A DNA stretch of 64,000 nt from WTFV01 sp965200895 (GCA_965200895.1 CBDAVM010000001.1:2232001-2296000), one strand, 5' to 3'; shown: positions 1-9,194, counted from the first letter of the stretch. Program-made: numbers and translations. The notes: a model not told the origin generated them from the letters alone.

Positions 1-58
1 GCCGGCCGGCAGCAGCATGCGCTTGGCAGCAGCGTCTTCCTCGGCGCATCATCGACGC

Positions 59-1030
59 ATGCGCCGCCGACTCATCGTCGACACCGACTCGGCCGTGTTC
101 AACGACGACGCGGCGGCCCTGGCGATGCTCGTCCGGCGCCGCGACCTCTTCGACCTGCTCGGCGTCACCGTCGTCGTCGGCAACCACACCGTGCCGCAGG
201 GCGCCGAACACATGCTGCACCTGCTGGAGCTGACCGGCGCCGCGGACGTGCCGCTGCACCTCGGCGCGCATGCGCCGCTCGTCAACACCGCGGCGCGGGC
301 GGCCCGCTGGGAGGCGGCGTGGGGTCGAGTCGCCTTCAAGGGCGCGTTCGCCGCGGACCCGGGCGTGCAGCCGCCGCACGGCGGGCGTTTCGCGGCGGCC
401 CGGCCGCGGTCGGGCGACGCCATCGCTTTCCTCGTCGAGACGATCGAGCGTCACCCGGACGCGGTGACGCTCGTCGCGCTCGGCCCGCTGACCAACATCG
501 CGCTGGTCCTGCGGCGCCGGCCGGATCTGGCGCCGCGCATCCGGCGTCTGGTCTTCATGGGCGGCAACGCACGTGTGCCGGGCAACGTCACCCCGGCGGC
601 GGAGTTCAACTGCTGGTTCGATCCCGAGGCGGCGGCCGAGGTGCTGGCGGCGCCGATTCCGCAGATCGTGATGTTCGGGCTCGACATCACCAACCACGCG
701 CCCCTGCACAAGGCCCGCTTCGAACGCATCGTGGCGGTCGACACGCCGCTGACGCGCCTGATGCGGCACGACATGGGGCCGCGTTTCGAGCAGGATCCGA
801 CGGCCACCTGGTATGTCTGGGACTGCATCACCGCCGCCTGGCTCATCGACCCGTCGATCGTCACCGCGTCGGAACGCCTGCCGGTCACGGTCGATACGCG
901 GTTCGGCCCGGCCTACGGCGCCACGCGCGCCGGTTCCGCGGGACGGCGCATCGAGGTGATGCTGGACCTCGACGTGGAACGGTTCTTCACGCTGTATGCC
1001 GATCTGCTCACGCGGCCCGTGACGGGCTGA
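59..1030 (+). CDS. Inosine/uridine-type nucleoside hydrolase
   Basis: This 323-residue protein matches the nucleoside hydrolase (IUNH) fold, whose members cleave the N-glycosidic bond of ribonucleosides using an Asp-bound calcium. The N-terminus carries DTDSAVFNDDAAAL, a variant of the usual DxDPGxDD metal site with two extra residues between the Asp pairs. LVALGPLTNIALVL and RLVFMGGNA are typical core motifs, and EFNCWFDPEAA follows. Near the C-terminus VWDCITAAWLIDP keeps the Asp of the family's HD pair but has Trp where the catalytic His is expected. I chose the ATG at 59 because the family starts just before the metal motif; an in-frame ATG at 17 adds 14 low-complexity residues. No signal peptide is visible. 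Family confident; substrate unknown. Confidence 0.85.
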   Translation: MRRRLIVDTDSAVFNDDAAALAMLVRRRDLFDLLGVTVVVGNHTVPQGAEHMLHLLELTGAADVPLHLGAHAPLVNTAARAARWEAAWGRVAFKGAFAADPGVQPPHGGRFAAARPRSGDAIAFLVETIERHPDAVTLVALGPLTNIALVLRRRPDLAPRIRRLVFMGGNARVPGNVTPAAEFNCWFDPEAAAEVLAAPIPQIVMFGLDITNHAPLHKARFERIVAVDTPLTRLMRHDMGPRFEQDPTATWYVWDCITAAWLIDPSIVTASERLPVTVDTRFGPAYGATRAGSAGRRIEVMLDLDVERFFTLYADLLTRPVTG

Positions 1031-1113
1031 CGCATCACCGCCGCCGGGCGGCGGGTGCCCGACGAGGTCTCCGCCAACCCGCAGCCGGTCCGTCGGAGCC
1101 CGCGCTCGCCGAC

Positions 1114-1119
1114 TATAAT
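1114..1119 (+). promoter_or_regulatory. TATAAT -10-like element before the first PQQ dehydrogenase
   Basis: A perfect TATAAT stands out in very GC-rich DNA 43 bases before the ATG at 1162. No convincing -35 hexamer sits 16-18 bases upstream. It is followed by a strong Shine-Dalgarno sequence, AAGGAGGT at 1150-1157. Confidence 0.4.
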
Positions 1120-1161
1120 CAGGCCCGCGACCGCTCGTCCTGCGATGTCAAGGAGGTCCCC

Positions 1162-2883
1162 ATGCCGTCCCCGGCTGCTCGTACCTGTCTCGTCCGGCTC
1201 CTCGCGGCAGTCGTGCTGTCCGCGGCGGTGCTCCCGGCCCTCGCCCAGGAAAGGGACTTCACACCGGTCACCGACGCGGAGCTGCAGAACCCGGACCCTG
1301 CCGACTGGCTCAACTGGCGGCGCACCCTGGACGGATGGGGCTACAGCCCGCTCGACCAGGTGGACCGCGACAATGTCGGCGACCTCCGGCTGGTCTGGTC
1401 CTGGGGGCTCGAGCCGGGCGTGTCGCAGACGACCCCGATCGTGCACGACGGGGTGATGTACATCGCAAACCCCGGCAACGTCGTGCAGGCGCTCGACGCG
1501 CGCACCGGCGACTTCCTCTGGGAGTACCGGCGCGAGATGGACGAGCGGCTGCGGCCCGCCGCCCAGATGCGCAGCCTCGCCATCTACGAGGACCTGATCA
1601 TCCTCAACACCGTGGACGCGCATGTCGTCGGCCTCGACGCGCGCACGGGCGAGGAGCGCTGGGACACCGACGTGGCGCCCGACCAGGACGGCTTCGGCTT
1701 TTCGAGCGGACCGGTCATCGCCGACGGCACGGTCGTGGCGGGGCTGCGCGGCTGCGAGCGGTTTCGCGAGGACACCTGCTACATCGTGGGGGTCGACGGC
1801 CGCACCGGGCGCCTGCTGTGGCGCACGTCGACCATCGCCCGCCCGGGCGAGCGCGGCGGCGACACCTGGGGCGACCTGCCGCTGCTGTTCCGGGCCGGCA
1901 GCGACGCCTGGATTCCGGGCGCCTACGATCCGGTCAGCCGGCTCGTCTACTACGGCACCGCGCAGGCCAAGCCGTGGTCGCGGGACGCCCGCGGCACCGA
2001 CGGCGACGCCCTCTACAGCAACTCCACGCTGGCCCTCGATCCGGAGACCGGCGAGATGCGCTGGTTCTTCCAGCACATCCCCGGCGACAGCCACGACATG
2101 GACGAGACGTTCGAGCGCATCCTGATCGACTACGACGGCCGGCAGTCGGTGTTCAGCATGGGCAAGCTGGGCATCCTGTGGGAGCTCGACCGCACCACCG
2201 GCGCGTTCACCAGGGCCGTCGATCTCGGCTACCAGAACCTGGCCGATGTCGATCCCGAGACCGGCGCGTTCACCTACCGCGAGGGCATGGTCTCGGGCGT
2301 GGGCGAGATGCTCTTCTTCTGCCCGAGCACGGGCGGCTTCAAGGCCCTGCGGGCGATGGCCTACCACCCGGACACCGGCGCGCTGTACGTGCCGCTCAAC
2401 CTGCAGTGCGAGACCGCCGCCTTCGGGCCGGTGGAGCGGCGCGCGGGCGGCGGCGGCACTGGCGGCGTGCGGGGCCGGCTGAACCACTTCCATCCGGATG
2501 CGCCGGGGCAGCTCGGCGAGTTCCAGGCCCTCGACATCCGGACCGGCGAGACCCTGTGGAAGCACCGGCTCCGGGTGCCCTACAACACGGCGGCGCTGGC
2601 GACCGGCGGGGGCCTGGTCTTCATCGGCGACTGGGAACGCCACGTCTTCGCCTACGACGCCGCATCGGGCGACGAGCTGTGGCGCAGCCGGTTGACGACG
2701 ATGGCGAACGGCTATCCGATCACCTACGCGGTCGACGGCAGGCAGTACATCGCCTTCGGCGCCGGCGGGCCGCTGGGCGGATCGAGCTGGACCAGCATCA
2801 TTCCGGCCGACCTGATTCCCGAGAAGCGCAACCCGCGCTTCGGGAACGGTATCTTCGTGTTCGCGGTGTCCGAGCAGGAGTGA
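1162..2883 (+). CDS. PQQ-dependent dehydrogenase (beta-propeller quinoprotein), paralogue 1
   Basis: This 573-residue protein has a signal peptide (residues 1-29, ending PALAQ) and then a PQQ beta-propeller. Repeats of the form LDARTGDFLWEYRR and LDPETGEMRWFFQHI are propeller-blade motifs of quinoprotein alcohol dehydrogenases, which oxidise alcohols or sugars in the periplasm and pass electrons to cytochrome c. GGSSWTSIIP lies near the end, and there is no C-terminal haem domain, so an external electron acceptor is expected. The start is fixed by AAGGAGGT five bases before the ATG; open frame further upstream is not coding. The N-terminal region (DWLNWRRTLDGWGYSPLDQ) closely matches the enzyme at 4798-6558, so the two are paralogues. 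Substrate unknown. Confidence 0.9.
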   Translation: MPSPAARTCLVRLLAAVVLSAAVLPALAQERDFTPVTDAELQNPDPADWLNWRRTLDGWGYSPLDQVDRDNVGDLRLVWSWGLEPGVSQTTPIVHDGVMYIANPGNVVQALDARTGDFLWEYRREMDERLRPAAQMRSLAIYEDLIILNTVDAHVVGLDARTGEERWDTDVAPDQDGFGFSSGPVIADGTVVAGLRGCERFREDTCYIVGVDGRTGRLLWRTSTIARPGERGGDTWGDLPLLFRAGSDAWIPGAYDPVSRLVYYGTAQAKPWSRDARGTDGDALYSNSTLALDPETGEMRWFFQHIPGDSHDMDETFERILIDYDGRQSVFSMGKLGILWELDRTTGAFTRAVDLGYQNLADVDPETGAFTYREGMVSGVGEMLFFCPSTGGFKALRAMAYHPDTGALYVPLNLQCETAAFGPVERRAGGGGTGGVRGRLNHFHPDAPGQLGEFQALDIRTGETLWKHRLRVPYNTAALATGGGLVFIGDWERHVFAYDAASGDELWRSRLTTMANGYPITYAVDGRQYIAFGAGGPLGGSSWTSIIPADLIPEKRNPRFGNGIFVFAVSEQE

Positions 2884-2918
2884 TGACGGGCCCGGAAGCA
2901 CGCTCGACACGCAGATTG

Positions 2919-2941
2919 CGGCCCGGCGCCAGGCCGGGCCG
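2919..2941 (+). terminator. Strong 9-bp GC hairpin between the PQQ dehydrogenase and the NHL gene
   Basis: Arms 2919-2927 (CGGCCCGGC) and 2933-2941 (GCCGGGCCG) are perfect complements around a 5-base loop. No T tract follows, and the next gene starts 19 bases later. It may be a weak terminator, an mRNA-stabilising hairpin or an attenuator. Only the hairpin itself is seen directly. Confidence 0.4.
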
Positions 2942-2959
2942 ATTGCCGCGGAGGTCACT

Positions 2960-3958
2960 GTGAGAGAACACACCGTTCGCCGGTACGCCGTGGTTCTCGC
3001 CGTCGTCGGTTTCGCGTCCGTGGCGGCGGCGCCGGCCCGACAGTCGGCCGCCCGCTTCACGGAGATCGCGGAATGGCCGCTCCCGGCCACGACCGCCGCC
3101 GGCACACCGTCGCCCTGGAACTTCGGCCAGGTGGTCGCCGTGGCCACCGGCGCCGGCGGCAACATCCTGGTGTTGCACCGCGGCGCGCAACCGATCCTGG
3201 TGTTCGAGCCGGACGGCGCGTTCGTGCGCGGGTGGGGCGAGGGGCTGTTCAGCAACGGCAAGGTCATGGGGGTGGCGCCGGAGGACCGGGCGCCCGGCGC
3301 GTCCGGGTACACCGCCGTCTACGGGGCGGCAGGCTGCCACGCGTGCGGCGCGCACGCCATCCGGGTCGATCCGGAGGGGCACGTCTGGGTTGTCGACGCG
3401 CCCGGCCACGCGGTCCACAAGCTGCGCGAGACGGGCGAGCTGCTGATGACGCTCGGCACGCCCGGGGTCGCCGGGGGCGGCCACGACACGTTCAACCTGC
3501 CCACCGACATCGCCTTCGCCCCCAACGGCGACATCTACGTCAGCGACGGCTACGGCAACGCCCGTATCGTGCGTTTCTCCGGCGCCGGCCGCTACCTCGG
3601 CGAGTGGGGCTCGCGCGGCGCGGGTCCGGGCGAGTTCGGCCTGCCGCACGGCGTCGCCGTGGCCGGCGACGGACGTGTCTACGCGGTCGACCGGGACAAC
3701 CGCCGCGTGCAGGTGTTCGACGCCGACGGGACCTTTCTCGATCAGTGGACGGAGCTCAGCGGCGTGCAGGCGCTCTTCGTGACGCCGGGGCAGCGCATCT
3801 GGGCCGGCGGCGCGCTGCGCACCCTCGACGGCGAGATCCTGGCCGAGCTGGCCGGCGGCGGAGGCGGCCACGGGATGACGGTCTCGCACGAGGGCGATGT
3901 GTTCGCCGCGCAGCTCAGCGGACGCGTGCAGAAGTTCGTCGCGGCCTCGTCCGAGTGA
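2960..3958 (+). CDS. Secreted NHL-repeat beta-propeller protein
   Basis: This 332-residue protein has an N-terminal signal segment (about residues 8-28) followed by NHL-type six-bladed propeller repeats: FNLPTDIAFAPNGDIYVSDG, then GPGEFGLPHGVAVAGDGRVY and NRRVQVFDADGTFLDQW. This architecture also occurs in peptidyl-alpha-hydroxyglycine amidating lyases, but no catalytic claim is made. An insert with two cysteines (CHACGAHA, about residues 130-138) is unusual for a plain NHL protein. It begins with GTG behind GGAGGT and lies 76 bases after the first PQQ dehydrogenase on the same strand. A role with that enzyme is inference from position. Confidence 0.75.
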   Translation: MREHTVRRYAVVLAVVGFASVAAAPARQSAARFTEIAEWPLPATTAAGTPSPWNFGQVVAVATGAGGNILVLHRGAQPILVFEPDGAFVRGWGEGLFSNGKVMGVAPEDRAPGASGYTAVYGAAGCHACGAHAIRVDPEGHVWVVDAPGHAVHKLRETGELLMTLGTPGVAGGGHDTFNLPTDIAFAPNGDIYVSDGYGNARIVRFSGAGRYLGEWGSRGAGPGEFGLPHGVAVAGDGRVYAVDRDNRRVQVFDADGTFLDQWTELSGVQALFVTPGQRIWAGGALRTLDGEILAELAGGGGGHGMTVSHEGDVFAAQLSGRVQKFVAASSE

Positions 3959-4063
3959 GGCCGAAGTCGGGCGACCACCTTCGAGGGGCTCGGGGCCGGC
4001 GGCAGCGACGGGTGGGTGAGTCCACTCGGCCGTCCGCGGCGCATCTATACTGGTATCGGCCGA

Positions 4064-4675
4064 ATGACTCCGCCAACCGCCGCCGCTTCCCAGGCGGTCG
4101 CCGACGCCATCCTGTGCGACACGCTGCCCCGTCAGGGCTGCTGGAGCGACGAGGAGTATCTGTGGCTCACCGACCGCACCCGCCGGCTGATCGAGTTCAC
4201 CGACGGCTATCTCGAAGAACTTCCGATGCCCACCTCTGCCCATCAGGCCGTCCTGGCCTTCCTGTATCGTCTTCTCCATGCCCACCTCGACCCGCTGGGC
4301 GGCGTGGTTCTGTTCGCCGCCCTTCGACTTCGCATCCGCGAGGGCAAGTTCCGCGAGCCCGACGTGCTGGCCCTCCGCGACAGGGCAGATCCCCGCTATG
4401 GAGACCGTTACTGGCTGGGCGCCGACCTCGTGATGGAGGTGGTCAGCCCGGATCGACCCGAGCGCGACCGGATCGACAAGCGCGCCGACTATGCGGAAGC
4501 GCGCATTCCCGAGTACTGGATCGTCGATCCGCGGGACGAGACGATCACCGTGCTCACCCTCGCGGGGGACGCCTACGTGACCCACGGCGTCTTTTCGCAC
4601 GGGAACGCGGCGGCGTCGGCGCTGCTGCCCGGCTTCGCCGTGGACGTTGCGGCGGCGTTCGACGCGGCACGGTAG
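4064..4675 (+). CDS. Uma2-family (DUF820) PD-(D/E)XK nuclease-like protein
   Basis: This protein of about 203 residues matches the Uma2 / DUF820 family, a restriction-endonuclease-like fold of unclear role that is abundant in cyanobacteria and Acidobacteriota. Visible motifs are RLIEFTDGYLEELPMPT near the N-terminus, then FREPDVLAL (active-site Asp), DLVMEVVSPDRPERDR (Glu and surrounding residues) and the terminal core KRADYAEARIPEYWIVDP. I prefer the ATG at 4064 over an in-frame GTG at 4016 because the family starts close to the glycine/tryptophan segment. A TATACT at 4046-4051 lies too close to serve this ATG comfortably. It interrupts an otherwise oxidative gene run and these genes are often mobile. 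Confidence 0.8.
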   Translation: MTPPTAAASQAVADAILCDTLPRQGCWSDEEYLWLTDRTRRLIEFTDGYLEELPMPTSAHQAVLAFLYRLLHAHLDPLGGVVLFAALRLRIREGKFREPDVLALRDRADPRYGDRYWLGADLVMEVVSPDRPERDRIDKRADYAEARIPEYWIVDPRDETITVLTLAGDAYVTHGVFSHGNAAASALLPGFAVDVAAAFDAAR

Positions 4676-4797
4676 CGACGCCCGCCGTCCGGCGCGCACC
4701 GCGGAACCGGGGGGGGGGGGACCGGATGTGGTCCCGATATAACCAGCATCAGGACACTCGAGCACGCCGACGGAAGCCCGCCGGCACGGAGGCTGAC

Positions 4798-6558
4798 ATG
4801 CACCCGAGTTGTTTCGTCGCCCGCGGCGTCCTGCTGATGGTCGCGGCATCCGTGGCGCTGGCGCCGCTCCCGGCCGGCGCGCAGGCCGGAACCCCCGCGC
4901 CGTTCGTCCCCGTCACCGACGCGATGCTCGAGGATCCGGCGCCGGGCGACTGGCTGACGTGGCGCCGCACGACGGACGGCTGGGGCTACAGCCCGCTCGA
5001 TCAGATCGACCGCGAGAATGTCGGCGCGCTGCGGATGGTGTGGACCCGGGCCCTGGCGGCGGGGAGCCAGGAAGGGACGCCCCTGGCCTACGGCGGTGTC
5101 CTCTACATGCCGAACCCGAGCGACGTCATCCAGGCCATCGACGCGGTGACGGGCGACCTGCGGTGGGAGTACCGCCGCGAGCTGCCGGAAGATATCGACG
5201 ACTACGTCAACGGGTCGATGACCAACCGGAACATCGCTATCCACGGCAACCACATCATCGACACCGGCGCCGACAACTACCTCTACGCGCTCGACGCGGA
5301 GACCGGACGGCTGGCCTGGGAGACGCAGATCCTCGACTACCTGGTGAACCCCGCCCGGCACTCGTCGGGTCCGATCATCGCCCGGGGCAAGGCGATCTCC
5401 GGCCGGAGCTGCCGGCCGCACGGCGGGCCGCAGGCGTGCGTCATCACCGCCCACGACGCGGAGACCGGGGCCGAGGTCTGGCGGCGGCGTCTGGTGCCGG
5501 CGCCGGGCGAGCCGGGCGACGAGACGTGGGGCCGCGTTCCCTTCGAGGAGCGCGTGCACGTCGGGTCCTGGATGGCGCCCGGCTACGACCCCGAGCTGAA
5601 CCTGGTCTACGTCGGCACGTCGGTCACATCGCCGGCGCCGAAGTTCCTTCTCGGCGGGATCGAGAACCGGTACCTCTACCACAACTCGACGCTCGCGCTC
5701 GACGGAGACACCGGCGAGATCGTGTGGTTCTACCAGCACCTGAACGACCACTGGGATCTCGATCACCCGTTCGAGCGGCTGCTGGTCGACACCGCCGTGG
5801 CCCCGGACCCGGCGGCGGTGCCCTGGATCAACCCGCGTCTCGAGCCCGGCGAGGCGCGCAGGGTGCTCACCGGCATTCCGGGCAAGACCGGCGTGGTCTA
5901 CACGCTGGACCGCGAGACGGGCGAGTTCCTGTGGGCGCGGCCGACGGTGACGCAGAACGTCATCAGCGCCATCGACGGCGCGACCGGAGAGGTGACCGAG
6001 AACGCGGAGCTCATCTTCACGGCCGAAGGGCAGGAGGTGCTGACCTGCCCGACCTGGTTCGGCGGCAAGGACTGGGAGGCCGGCGCCTACAGCCCGCGGA
6101 CCAACACCATGTACATGCCGCTGCGCAACACCTGCGCCCGCATGCTCGCCACGCGCACGGCCCGTATCCACTACGCGCTCGCGCTGCGCCACCAGCTCGC
6201 GCCGGGGACCGACCAGCTCGGCACCATCCAGGCGATATCGGTCGAGACCGGCGCCACCGAGTGGCTCCACGAGCAGCGCGCCGCGACGATGTCGCTGGTC
6301 GCGACCGGTGGCGGGCTGGTGTTCGGCGGTGATGTGAACGGCCGGTTCCGGGCGTTCGACGACGAGACGGGCGCGGTGCTGTGGGAGATCAACCTCGGCT
6401 CGCCGGTCAGCGGCTTCCCCATCACCTACGCGGTGGACGGCCGGCAGTACGTGGCGGTGAGCACGGGCGCTTCGGGCACCGCGTCGGGCTTCACGCGCCT
6501 GACCCCGGAGCTGCGCCCGAGCGCCGGCAACAACCTGTTCGTGTTCGCACTGCCGTGA
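4798..6558 (+). CDS. PQQ-dependent dehydrogenase, paralogue 2
   Basis: This 586-residue secreted quinoprotein has a signal peptide (residues 1-29, ending PAGAQ) followed by propeller repeats such as LDAETGRLAWETQI, LDGDTGEIVWFYQHLND and LDRETGEFLWARP. GGKDWEAGAYSPRTNTMYMP is the conserved block found in methanol/ethanol-type PQQ dehydrogenases. Two cysteines in GRSCRPHGGPQAC occupy the place of the paired cysteines of paralogue 1 (GCERFREDTC) and may form a disulphide. The ATG at 4798 follows GGAGG with a good spacing. Like paralogue 1 it has no haem domain. The pair probably oxidise different alcohols or sugars in the periplasm; this is inference. Confidence 0.9.
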   Translation: MHPSCFVARGVLLMVAASVALAPLPAGAQAGTPAPFVPVTDAMLEDPAPGDWLTWRRTTDGWGYSPLDQIDRENVGALRMVWTRALAAGSQEGTPLAYGGVLYMPNPSDVIQAIDAVTGDLRWEYRRELPEDIDDYVNGSMTNRNIAIHGNHIIDTGADNYLYALDAETGRLAWETQILDYLVNPARHSSGPIIARGKAISGRSCRPHGGPQACVITAHDAETGAEVWRRRLVPAPGEPGDETWGRVPFEERVHVGSWMAPGYDPELNLVYVGTSVTSPAPKFLLGGIENRYLYHNSTLALDGDTGEIVWFYQHLNDHWDLDHPFERLLVDTAVAPDPAAVPWINPRLEPGEARRVLTGIPGKTGVVYTLDRETGEFLWARPTVTQNVISAIDGATGEVTENAELIFTAEGQEVLTCPTWFGGKDWEAGAYSPRTNTMYMPLRNTCARMLATRTARIHYALALRHQLAPGTDQLGTIQAISVETGATEWLHEQRAATMSLVATGGGLVFGGDVNGRFRAFDDETGAVLWEINLGSPVSGFPITYAVDGRQYVAVSTGASGTASGFTRLTPELRPSAGNNLFVFALP

Positions 6559-6695
6559 TTTCCACACGCGATGCCAGCCCGACCTCGCCGTCGGGCGCGT
6601 GGCCCCAAGGGGCGACTCGGGTTTGATGAAACGTCCGCAGGCCGATTAGCATGGTACCGGTGTCGCGATCAGCAGCCTGTTCGAGGAGGACCCCC

Positions 6696-8135
6696 ATGAT
6701 GTCCGTATCCATCGCCCGGAAAGCCGTGTCCGCGTCCTGTATCGCAGGGGTCGTAACCGCCGGAGTGCTGCTGGCCGCCCCGGCGCTCGCCGCCGGCGCG
6801 GAGGAGAACGGCGCGACCTGGACCCGCGACATCGCGCCCATCCTCGAGCGGAGCTGCCAGCAGTGCCACCGGCCCGAGTCGGTGGCCCCGATGTCGCTGC
6901 TCACCTACGAGCAGGCGCGTCCCTGGGCGCGGGCCATCAAGTACCGCACCGGCCGCGTCGGCAAGCCCGACGTGATGCCGCCCTGGTACATCGAGAAGGA
7001 CATCGGCATCCAGCACTACAAGGGCGACGTCTCGCTGAGCGCGGCCGAGATCGCCGCCATCGCGGAGTGGGCCGACAACGGCGCGCCGCGCGGCGCGCCG
7101 GTCGCGCAGACCGCCGATGCCGAGGCCGCCGACGCGTCCGGGTGGGCGATCGGCGAGCCGGACCTCGTGCTGACATCCCCGGAGATCGAGGTCCTGCCGA
7201 ACTCCCCCGACTGGTGGGGTCCCATCGGCGAGACCGAGACCGGCCTGACCGAGGACCGCTACGTCTCGGCCATCGAGATGCGCGAGGTCAATACCTACGA
7301 GGGCGCGCCGGAGCGCGACACCATCGGCGGGCTCTACGTCATCCACCACCTCGTCCTCACTCCCGTCGGCCCCGACGGCCGGCCGGTGCGCGAGGCCGGT
7401 TTCTGGCCGGTGCACGAGGTCGGCCGCAACGCGGACGTCTTCCACCCCGACTCCGGCAAGCTGCTCAAGGCGGGCTCGAAGATCCTGTTCCCCTCCGCGC
7501 ACCTGCACTCGAACGGCCGCCACACGCGCGCGCACCTGGAAATCGGCCTCAAGTTCCATCCCGAGGGCTACGAGCCGACGCGCACGGTGCAGATCATCGG
7601 TCCGGCGACGCTCGACCTCGACATCCGCCCGATGGAGGCCGACCAGAAGTTCGAGGCCTTCACCACGCTGATGGAGCATACGAAGATGATGGTGTACGAG
7701 CCGCACATGCACGCCGCCGGCGTGCGGATGTGTCTGGACGCCATCTGGAACAACACCATCGAGACGCTGAGCTGCGCCGGCTACAACCACAACTGGGTGC
7801 GCGTCTACACCTACGAGGACGACCACGCGCCGCTGCTGCCCCGCGGCACCATCCTGCGCATCACCGGCTACTTCGACAACACGCCGAGCAACCCCAACGT
7901 CTCCGATCCGCGCAACTGGTCCGGCCTCGGCCACCGCTCGATCGACAACATGATGATCAACATCGGACAGGCGGTCTTCCTGAGCGACGACGAGTTCGCC
8001 GAGGAGATGGCCACCCGCCGCGAGCGGCTGGGCCTGAAGGCGGGGGAGACCATCATCGGCTGCCCGCTGTGCGGCTACGCGGATCTGCCGGGTCTTTCGT
8101 CGGCCACCGACGACGGCGACGCCGGGGGGCAGTGA
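6696..8135 (+). CDS. Cytochrome c / type II copper ascorbate-dependent monooxygenase-like fusion, copy A
   Basis: This 479-residue secreted protein has a signal peptide (about 1-30), then a cytochrome-like domain with haem motif CQQCH (Cys54, Cys57, His58) and a likely distal Met in VMPPWY. The rest resembles copper type II monooxygenases of the peptidylglycine hydroxylase kind: HH at 217-218 for one copper and HMH at 337-339 (EPHMHAAG) for the second. Such enzymes hydroxylate C-H bonds using O2; here the fused haem could supply electrons in place of ascorbate, which is inference. A CPLC motif lies near the C-terminus. The ATG at 6696 follows GAGGAGGA. The next gene starts three bases after the stop codon, and the same two-gene order recurs at 19588-17106. 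Confidence 0.8.
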   Translation: MMSVSIARKAVSASCIAGVVTAGVLLAAPALAAGAEENGATWTRDIAPILERSCQQCHRPESVAPMSLLTYEQARPWARAIKYRTGRVGKPDVMPPWYIEKDIGIQHYKGDVSLSAAEIAAIAEWADNGAPRGAPVAQTADAEAADASGWAIGEPDLVLTSPEIEVLPNSPDWWGPIGETETGLTEDRYVSAIEMREVNTYEGAPERDTIGGLYVIHHLVLTPVGPDGRPVREAGFWPVHEVGRNADVFHPDSGKLLKAGSKILFPSAHLHSNGRHTRAHLEIGLKFHPEGYEPTRTVQIIGPATLDLDIRPMEADQKFEAFTTLMEHTKMMVYEPHMHAAGVRMCLDAIWNNTIETLSCAGYNHNWVRVYTYEDDHAPLLPRGTILRITGYFDNTPSNPNVSDPRNWSGLGHRSIDNMMINIGQAVFLSDDEFAEEMATRRERLGLKAGETIIGCPLCGYADLPGLSSATDDGDAGGQ

Positions 8136-8137
8136 CG

Positions 8138-9082
8138 ATGCCGGCGCCGACGTTGCCGACCTCGATACCCGGTACGGGACGGTCGCGGGCGGGCATGACG
8201 CGCGCGGTCGCGCTGTTCGTGCTCGCCGCCGCCGCGCCGGCCGCCGCCCAGGTGTATCCGCAGACGGCGCAGAGCATCGCGCCGGCCTACGAGGGCTGGG
8301 AGCAGAACGACGACGGCTCGTTCAACCTCGTCTTCGGCTACATGAACCGCAACTGGGACGAGGAGATCGATGTCCCGGTCGGCCCGGACAACCGGCTCGA
8401 TCCGGGCGGGCCGGACCTCGGCCAGCCCACGCACTTCCTGCCGCGCCGCAACCGGCATGTCTTCCGGATCCGCGTGCCGGCCGACTTCCGGGACCACGGC
8501 GGGGAGGTCGTCTGGACCCTCACCAGCCACGGGCGGACCGAGCGCGCCTACGCCACGCTGCACCCCGACTACTTCCTCGACGACATCGCCATCATGAACA
8601 ACAACGGCGCCGGCGGGCCGGCCGGCGGCGCCTACGACATCTTCGGCAACCGGCGGCCGGTGCTCGACGTCGAGGGTGACCCGACCCGGCAGGCCAAGGT
8701 CGGCGAGCCGGTGGTCCTCATCGCGCGGGCCGGCGACGACGGCGTGCCGAAGCGGCGGGCGATGCCGCCGCCGAGCTGGAGGCTCGGCCGGGGAGGGGCG
8801 GGGACACCGAACAGCGCCAGCGGCCTCCGTCTCGCCTGGATCGTCTACCGCGGCGAGAACCGCGTCGCGTTCGATCCCCCGCAGTTCGCCGTCTGGGAGG
8901 ACTACCGCGAAGGCGCGAACTCGCCGTGGGCGCCGGGCTGGGCGCCTCCCGAGGTTCCGGAGGACGGCGCCTGGGTGGTCCGGGCGACGTTCAGCGAGCC
9001 GGGGACCTACGTGCTTCGCTGCATCGCCCACGACGGCGGCCTGGCCACGCACGCGGACGTGACGGTGACCGTCGCGCCGTAG
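8138..9082 (+). CDS. Secreted partner protein of the cytochrome/copper fusion, copy A
   Basis: This 314-residue protein has a signal peptide (hydrophobic core about residues 20-36, ending AAAQ). I recognise no named domain. It contains the block SIAPAYEGWEQNDDGS and VFGYMNRNWDEEIDVPVGPD, and ends in an Ig-like or cadherin-like beta segment (EPGTYVLRCIAHDGGLATH). The protein at 17106-18176 shares these blocks almost residue for residue. It follows the copper/cytochrome fusion with a two-base gap (TGA cg ATG), so translation is probably coupled. An internal ATG at 8195 is an alternative start closer to the signal peptide. The conserved pairing argues for a joint function, such as a periplasmic scaffold or substrate-binding subunit. 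Confidence 0.75.
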   Translation: MPAPTLPTSIPGTGRSRAGMTRAVALFVLAAAAPAAAQVYPQTAQSIAPAYEGWEQNDDGSFNLVFGYMNRNWDEEIDVPVGPDNRLDPGGPDLGQPTHFLPRRNRHVFRIRVPADFRDHGGEVVWTLTSHGRTERAYATLHPDYFLDDIAIMNNNGAGGPAGGAYDIFGNRRPVLDVEGDPTRQAKVGEPVVLIARAGDDGVPKRRAMPPPSWRLGRGGAGTPNSASGLRLAWIVYRGENRVAFDPPQFAVWEDYREGANSPWAPGWAPPEVPEDGAWVVRATFSEPGTYVLRCIAHDGGLATHADVTVTVAP

Positions 9083-9188
9083 CGTTCGATCCCGGAGAAG
9101 CGGACCGTATTCCGGAAGCGGGGAGAGGACGCCTGCCGGCAGTGGTCTCGGCTCGCCGCGCGCCCATGTGACCGATGCGTGACGGGCC

Positions 9189-9194
9189 TATAAT
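9189..9194 (+). promoter_or_regulatory. TATAAT -10-like element
   Basis: A perfect TATAAT sits 38 bases before the ATG at 9232, similar in placement to the element at 1114-1119. No clear -35 hexamer is seen. The downstream gene has a GGAGG ribosome site at 9221-9225. Confidence 0.4.

Noticed and set aside
913..3312. Antisense open frame of about 800 codons across the first PQQ gene
   Set aside because: Its translation is Arg/Ala/Pro-rich with no domain; it mirrors the GC-rich codon bias of the real gene on the plus strand.
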